From Glandiceps talaboti (taxonomy: Eukaryota > Hemichordata > Enteropneusta > Spengelidae), in NCBI RefSeq assembly GCF_964340395.1, contig NC_135554.1:21599592-21663591 (forward strand): a DNA stretch of 64,000 bases, in the 5' to 3' direction. This document shows positions 30,801-39,800 of this stretch, in pieces (position 1 is the first letter of the stretch; each line of letters opens with the position of its first letter). The notes beneath the pieces are model-generated. The model searched no databases. It was not told the DNA's origin and worked only from the letters and a program-made list of their open reading frames with translations. The position numbers were made by a program, and so were the translations under genes.

Positions 30801-33800
30801 TAGGACGTAGATAATGACACAGACACTTGAAAAAAGAGAAAGACACATAGGTATAACAGATTCATTGTGACAAAAATTTCATTTTGTAACTTCTAAAATC
30901 CTAGAGATTAGGCAATACTAGAAAAATGTGGGTTTGTAGTTTTGTTCAGGAATGCCCACATGTTGTTATCACTTACTTTCCTGTGATGAGGTTATTTCTA
31001 ATGGCTGGCTGTCTGCATTGGGTACAGCAGGTACATCTACTGCTGCCTCCTCTCCCTCTACAGGCTGAGATATGAAGACAAATTACATGATTGGTTAGTG
31101 TTTCACTATGAAATCTGATCTTAGTTTAGTTACACATGTATATATTACGTACCATCACTAACTTTTTTTATCAAAATGGTTTTATAATAAGGCCTGTGAT
31201 CCCTCGAGTAGACCTAACTCTAGTTCAAAACATAATATTTTCAAAGCAATTTTGGAAATGTTGTGTTAGAACTGATTTCAAAGCCAAAATAAAGGTAACT
31301 TTATCAATTTCAACCGGCTCTTTATCCTGCACCCAGACGGCAATACATTGCCGTCTGTCGGCTGTTAATGAAACCCCTATTATCATAAGATAAAGTAGGT
31401 TCAACAGTGAAAAGACTATGTTCAAACAAAAAGGTAAATAATATAAAAAGGTAGAAATATAGGCTGGATTTGTGGATGTATCGAACAAATGTATTCTTGC
31501 ACTAAAGCTAAGCATAAAATATAGTAATATACAGCATAATGGTAGCCATTTTGTATAACATGTACAATAAGATCTTTAATACAGAATATCCCTTTATGAT
31601 GAGGGGTCAAACTGAAAGGAGTAATTGGTCAGCTGAAAACTAAGCGAAGACTTACAGGTGTAAGATCTGGTAATTCTAACACTTCACCATTTTTATAGGC
31701 ATCCACTGCTTCAGCTACAAGTTTGTCAATGTTCAGAACTTCAATGCGACGCTCTGTAAAGTCAAATATAATGTGTGAATTAAAGCCTTGCAATGTAATG
31801 TTAAAACTTATACCAAGAAAGTTTTTTTTTTTCAACATAAACAAAATGAATCATATTGATATATATAAATACTTTTTCGTGTTTATCATTAATACCAGGA
31901 TACACATGACTGACTTTATTCCAGAGTCAATAAACTTGTCATGTTTTGATATTGTCAATGTCAAATTGTGCAGATCTTTTAAATCATTTTTAAGTTTAAA
32001 TGCCCTACACTTCTTTGTATGAAATTCTTGTCACATGAAACAGAATTTCACCACCAAGGCATATCATAGAGAAAAGTTAAAATAGTGGTTGGTATTGGAT
32101 TGGCAAATTGTTGGGGTTTTTTTGAGAAAAATGAAGAAGTGATCGGTCATTTGAATTTTTGGTCGACACCATAATTTCTGCTGTATGCACTACACATGAA
32201 CTACTACAGTAGAGGGTAAGCATGAGAATAAGTCAACTTTCTTGGTCTATTTTGACCCTCTAGCATGAAGTAAAATGTTATTGGAGGTATTGAAAATTAT
32301 ATAAATAAAAAAAACCACCAGAAGTTGGATGATCTCAGCAAACTAAAACCCTAGCTTTCAGCCTGTTCACAGAGCATCACCAGGTGTAAGAAAAACACTG
32401 AGAAAATCCAAGTACTATCTGTACTCACCTTGTAGTAGTCTTTGCAATGCTGTGGTTTTCCCGCTGAAAAGTTTTCCTAAAAAGCATGCCTTGATTGGAA
32501 ACGGTGGAAACTCTGGAGTAGGGGGAGGTGGCTGTTGTAACATAAAATATGGCAAACGATAAAGTCGAAAATAAAATTGGACACTGTGGAGCTGGAAAGG
32601 TATCAATAAGGTGATGATGATAGTAATATAAAGTATAATAACAATATGGTGTAATAAGGTAATAAAAGAGATATAAAAGTGATAAAAATGTTAAATTTTG
32701 AAAAAAGAAGTTGAACCACTAAACAAGAACAAGGCTATTATCTCTAATATTGCCCACTGATATCAATTTTGTTGTGTTTGTTGGGTAGCTATAGCAGCGC
32801 TGTTATAAAGTTGCAAAGGTGCAAAACAACCAGCTAGAGTAATATGACAGAAATCCATGATAAGTTAGTGCAAGTGTGGCATGCTCTGGGTATTGTGTGG
32901 TTTTGGTTTTCTCTGTGGCCATATTTTCACATGAGTAGCAAGTGAAAGTGCAGCAGAAAACACCCAGAACAAGAGTGTGAATACCCCTGAGTGTGACACT
33001 GGCACTTACATCATGGCATGGAGTTCTGTTATCATTATATATGTTTATCTGAAACAGCAAATTTCCATGAAAATCATAATGTGTAATCATGTGATTTCAC
33101 GCGAAAAGGAACGATCTCGCATCAATTACATACAGGTGTGCAGTATCATTTACATACAGGTGTGCAGTAATATTTTCAGTATTGCACTGCAGTGCAAATA
33201 CCACTATCACAGCAAGTAATCTCTGGTACACATGTAATAATACTACATAGTAGTAGTTTAGTAAAGTATAATGTGTTCCCTCAGGGCATCAAGAGTGGCA
33301 CAAATGCTGCATCACTTTGAATCTAACACAAAAAAGTCCAACTTACTGTAGGGGGATGTACAATATCAAACAATCTCTTGATGATATGTCCAAGAATAGC
33401 GTTATTCTTAGGAGGACCTTTGACCTCTCCTTCTTCAGGTGGTTGCCATTCCCCTACCATATTCTATTGGAATAAGATAATACATTCATAATACAACATT
33501 AATCAAAATCTTAGCATAAAGTAATAATAATAATAATAATAATCTTTATTCGTCCAAATAAATTCGGAAATTTGTTGAATGGTCGCCTCAAGAGCAGTGC
33601 CCTCGTGCCCTAGTGTTGAAGAAGCAGGGGGAAACCGCCATGTCCGCGGAAAACCTTCGTTGTTCGGCAGGGTCAAACTGAGCATCACTCTTCTTACATA
33701 CAGACCTGGTTAAATTTTAAATCAAACCCAGCCGACACCAGGCGGGTTCGAACCCAGACTGCAGAGGTAAGAGGCGTACGAGCTAACCGCTCGGCCACCG

Positions 33801-36800
33801 ACAACTACTGGTAACATGTGGAGACCTCAGCATAGTTTGCCATTTTACAACTTCTAACAACTAGAATGTTTTACTTTTCAAATTTTGGAAAATTTGGGAT
33901 TCGTTTTTCGATTTTTTTTTTGTTCTGTTAGTACAAATTTTCATTTACTGTTATGGACACAGAATCCATGAACAATAATTCTCATTTTCATAAACAAGTC
34001 TTTTTATCTTAATAATTTGTTGTAATGTTGAAATATTGGTAAGCTTGTTACAATAGTATTCATTGTGTACTATCAATCAATCAATCAATCAATTAATTAA
34101 AAGAATTTGCATAGCACCAAAATCTAATACGGCATAATGTTCTATGGCGCTGAACAGAAACAATAGTAGATAAATATAAAAAGTTGGAGAAAACTCTTGC
34201 AAACAGATGTGTCTTGATGTCCTTCTTATCGACATTTATCGACAGTTGATGAAGAACGAAGTTCATGCGGTATACTGTTCCATAAGACTAGCGGTACTTG
34301 CAAGAACATACGCTCACCGTATGACTTTGTATTACAACAGGGTACATGAAGTAGACTTCTATTTTACTATAAGTAAAAAGACTACGTTCATTTTTAATAA
34401 ATCTGAATTCTCCTTAAGTTACTGGTATCATCTTATCATCAGACTTACTTTGTATTCAAGGAAATCTCCTTCATCTAAAAGAAGTTGTCTGTCTTCTTCT
34501 AAAGTTTTCTCCTCCTCCGTTTCTTCTGGCATGGGTTCCTCCTGTCAAAGTAGAAATTTACAAAAAAAAATGAAAATGTAAACAGGACATCACATAAATA
34601 ATCAATGAATATAAATGTTAATTATTCAAAAAACAGTATAAATATCCAAAATGACTAAGTTTTTGGTTTTTTTAAAGTTTTTTTATGTTTAATAAGATAT
34701 TGTTTTTTTAGACAGTAATATACCCTATCATTGATACAGTCAGCTGGTAGTAGACAATGTCAGTTCACCTTTAACATTGTCATGTAATTAATGGATTGTA
34801 TATAGCACAGTATAAAGGGCTGCTGTGCCATTATAGGTCCATGCCAGTGGTAAAATTCATAAAACACTGTAAGCACAGTGTGGGAAACTAGATGAAAAGT
34901 TACATTAGTACAATCAGCAGTTTTTTTTCAATTTTTTTTTCAAAAAGCTTCAAGGAATCCCTATAACTCAACTGTCTGGAATTTTTCATCAGAAAACCTC
35001 TAAAACTTATTTGAACAAACTCAGGAATGAGCTTTGATTGAGGTAACAACTTTAATTAAGAACCTCTATAGATGTACGACTTTGATTTGTAAAAAGTAGA
35101 CGTTCTCACCTCTGGTTCTTCATAAATTGGTTTGCCTTCAGTAAACAATAATGTCCATTCTCTCATCAATTTGGGAGGAAGATTTCTGTCAAAATAGAGA
35201 AAAATGGTTATACCAGCAATTCTTGACAAAAAATCACCGAAATTTCACAAAGCACAAATGAATTAATTCATAGTAATAATTCATCTAAAATGTACATCAC
35301 AGAAAACAGAGTGATATTTAAAAAATAGAGAGTGTATAATCAAATAAACAGTGCTGGCTTGACTTCAGAAAATAAACATTGATTAAAGTGTTGAAAATGT
35401 CATAAGATTCTTTTGGTTACTGTAGGTGGATTTTAGGTTTTGAACACTCACTTATCTGTCAGGTCTCTGTATTCACCAACTTTACAGGAGAAATCCACAA
35501 TATGAAGTAATATGTCCATGCATGTATCATAATGTTTCTTATACTTGGCTTCAGCTCTCTCTGCAGCAATTTTATCATGTAATTCCTTGTCTTTCCGTGT
35601 TTGTTCTGCATATTCCACTTTAGCTAGTCTGGCCATTTCCTGTACAAAGTAGATGAAGATTACAAGGTAAGTCAATATTATGAAATAAAATAAGATGCTG
35701 AGTTTTAGAATTGGAAGAAGAATCCAAGTAGTTCAAGTTGATCACATAAAATGTGAAATAAATGTTTTATTACCAAGAAAAAGACATTATGAAATGTACA
35801 CATGACTGAAATGGGTATGTTTTATATATACACATGATTGAAATTAGCATGTCTGAAATGTAAACATGACTACAATGGACATCTCTGAAATGTACACACA
35901 GTTGAAATGAACATGTCTAATATGTACACATGGTTGCATGGGTATGCCTGAAAAATACACATGGTTGAAATGAGCATCTCTGAAATGTACACATGATTGC
36001 ATGGGTATGTCTGAAATGTACACATGACTGCAATAAGCATGTCAGAAATGCATCCTGAAATGTACACATGATTGCATGGGTATGTCTGAAATGTACACAT
36101 GATTGCAATGAGCATGTCTTTTAAAATGTACACATGATTGCATGGGTATGTCTGAAATGTACATATGATTGCAATGAGCATGTCTTTTAAAATGTACACA
36201 TGGTTGCGATAGGTTTGTCTGAAGTGCACAAATGATTGAAACCAACATGTCTGAAATGCACACATGGTTGAAATACTACTCACAGCTTCTCTGTTGAGAG
36301 AATCAATGAAATCTTTCATTCTTCTTTCCTCATATTGCTTCTCTCTGAATATTCTATTTTGTCTAATGATTTCTTTTTCATGTCTGGCCTGCAAGAGTTG
36401 AACAGCAATACGTCGTTCTTGCTGTGACTGTCTCATCAGTCGATTCACCAGCATTTCCTCACGTCTTGCATCCTGAAATAGTTTTCAAGACAAAATCAAT
36501 GTTAAACAAACAACCAAACATGTATACAGTTCTAGTGAACACATAGAAGGATGGAGGGGAAAATATATCTATGATTTTGAGAAGGAAATTATTGAAAAGT
36601 CTATGCCAACTCTCTCAGCATTTGCTGATCACAAAGTAATGTGTAGGGGCACTAGAGGAATCTTTGTTGATACAAAGAATCTATTGCTGATTTTGAATTA
36701 CTATGATCTGGGCGTATGTATATAACAAAACCTCAAATGCTAGGAGTTTTGGTACAACCAGAGCTCTTTATCATCAACCACCAGGCAGTAGCTTAATCAC

Positions 36801-39800
36801 TGATATGAACCATAGAAACTCTTATGTCTGTGATTTTCAGTGTGTGTTTACTGAGCTTTTAGTGGACTCTCCTTTATTGGAAAACTATTAATAAACGAAC
36901 ATAATTATTACTACAAAATTTACTTAGGGTACAGGTATGGACACATCAAGTTTCATACCAACAATACTTCCCCATTTCCTTATCTGTACACAGATGAAAC
37001 AAACATCAAGTTACGGTGTTTTTTAAATGAAATATTGACATATATATACATAGCTTCTTACCTCTTGGGCTTCATGTGCCTTCAACTGATCTACTAACAC
37101 TTTCCTTCTTCGTTTTTCCCTTTCTTCCCTGGCTACTGCATCTTCTTGGAGTCTCTTCTTTATCTTACCAATGTATTCATCATTTGAGGCAGGCTAGATA
37201 GTGGAAAAATATATGAGTATACATTACAATTTTCTCTGTCTTTAAAAGTTCATGAAAGTGTTGATGCTGCACTAGAATTCCTGATAAGCAAAAAGTTAAA
37301 TGACAGCTGATGATTATTATCAATGACAGTATCCTAATAATTACCGCAACATTTGTGTCGGAAACTTACAAGAGGTCATTTGAAACTCCCCTGAAGCTCT
37401 CCCATACATACTGGGTTATACTATGGGGAGTGCATGTATGTGACAGCCAAGCCTCTACTGTCATACATGTAAAACTACAGTATAATTGCGATATCTATGT
37501 CTCACCTTGATAAGGTCAAGCTGTTCTGATTTAGGCCGGTCTCGTTCTGCTTCTTCCCGTATAAACTGTATGAGATCATCATCAAACTCCCTAGGTTTGA
37601 AATCAAGGCAAAATATTTATCAAATCAGCACTGAGTAAGATAGTGATAGTGGAAGGTGTCAGTCAGAACTACATTTTTCAAAATTCTTAAAAAATGAAGA
37701 ACCACAAATGTAACATCCATCGTGGTACATCCAAATTCAAAAAGAGAATTCAATTTAAATGCTGTAAATTACATGAATGAAGGCAGATATTTTGAGTTGT
37801 AAATTTAGAAAGCTATTAATCAGTTTAACTTACATATCATCTCCACTGGGTGGTACAACACTCTTCAACTTCATCTCGAAATCTGAAATCTGTCGTTGAG
37901 TTTGTTCTGCCTCCTGTCGCTTCCTTAGTTCTTTTCTAAGACTTATAGCTCTCATTGTTCTGTTTGCTGGTGGCTTTGGAATATGAACAGTAGCAGCTCT
38001 GTGGAAACAAACACAAACATATTATATACAATGAGAATCTGAACAAGACCACAAGAAAATGGATGCATGAGAGACTATGGCTTTAATTAGACTGTAAGAT
38101 ATATTGTGCCACTCTGCCCTCACTGACCAGCTCCTAAAAAGGTGTTGACCAATAATGTGAGGACTCTTTGACATGGTGCACAAATACCTTACAGACTACA
38201 TTGGTATGTTTTGCTAGACGTGTATTTTTCTATTGCAAGTGTATACCAGCTATTTAAAAAAATTACCTCTACAGTGTATGCCTAAAATAATAATTTAAAA
38301 TCTTAGTTTAGAAGCCCAACCCAACTTATTGCTAAATACGTGATTTTAAGAAACACACAATTCTGTATATAATTTCATTGATTTGCTAACACATAACTGA
38401 CATCTTGCCATAATAGCTTAGACTTCAAAAGACACTTACTGAAGTCTTGCCACCATTTCAGTTCTTTGTTGTCTTAGTTGTCTAGCTTTTTCTAATTCAA
38501 TCTGACGTTGCTCCTGCTGCCACATGCGTAGATTTTCCTCAGCTTCATAACGTGTTTGGAATTCCACCTCGATATGCTGTTTCTTCTTTTCCCTGAATCT
38601 ATCTACCAGGTGGTCTAGATCCAAGTCAGTTTGACGTGGTGTCATGTGCTTTAATCTCTGATGGTACAAAAAACAAGTAAGTAGTACAGGTTTTAGAGTA
38701 AGTTTATAATCTAGCATGATTAACAAGACAGGATATGAAATCTACATACTGTTTGGATCATCATCAATTCAATATTAGTGTATATATCCAGCTGGGTTTA
38801 TTTATTGCTTTGTCATATATTTTAAAACTGGGTTCTAACTAGTCCTCAAACATCGGCCAACCCTAGAGGAGGCCGGTGAGGGCGAAACGTCACGACGTAT
38901 CTTACAGTCTAGGTTCTAACCAGAGATGAGAAATCTGGTGATATAATGATTTGAAAGACTCATTATTATGGGTGTTCTTTCAACAAATAAAAGTTTTGTA
39001 AAGAAAACAAAGAATTGTATATAATATACAAGTAGGAAATGTGCACATTTTTATTTTGAGTGAAATTTTAAATTTGGCTTTGGTCACTGCCATTTCAAGT
39101 TCAATGTTAAGGCATTCACAATAACTAATTCTTACACATACCTCAATGTAGATGTCTCTCTCCATAGTTTCTAACTTGACTGGAGCAGATGGCCTCATGG
39201 TTTCTATGGCAACTCCAGTTAGGTTAGACTTCTTCTTGTTATTGAGAGAAATGAAGAGTTGGTACAGTATTCTTGTCGCCACACCTTGCTTCTCTGTCAT
39301 GATATCCCTGGCAACATTGGTGTCAAAGGGAACCCCCAGTAGATGGAGGGTGGGTTCCAGGCGTGTGAAGTTATTGAGCCTGGAATCAGTTGTTCTGAAA
39401 TCAAATCACGCACAAATTGGAAATTATTCATGTGCTCTATTATTTTGAAACCTCTAAATTAGGATCTAACTGTCTTTTGCTCACACATTATAGATTTTAA
39501 AATTGTTGTAGACCCATATGACGTTTGCAGCAACTCAAATATCATGGCAAATGTAAACAAAACATGAATATGACATTATACAATGTATCAAATTCAATGG
39601 TATAGGATGCTTTCATTGATTAGCAGTACTTGAACTAAAAGTGTATATAATTCAATTTAAAACTGACCATGCATTGTCTTATTGTATATTGGTGTCATTC
39701 ATTCTCAGTGTGCCCTCTAAGCCAATTTGACACGCCACTGATGCACACAATTTCTAGTGACGCACCAAAATTTGTTCCCATATCTCTTACTATGTGATGA

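Noticed and set aside
33740-33804. Functional tRNA gene on the minus strand
   Set aside because: A and B boxes are present but the acceptor-stem halves do not pair, and the sequence runs into a SINE body with a second copy elsewhere.
35870-36454. 194-codon minus-strand open frame as a separate gene
   Set aside because: Its first 57 codons are SPEF2 exon 8; the rest is the intronic minisatellite beyond a good donor.
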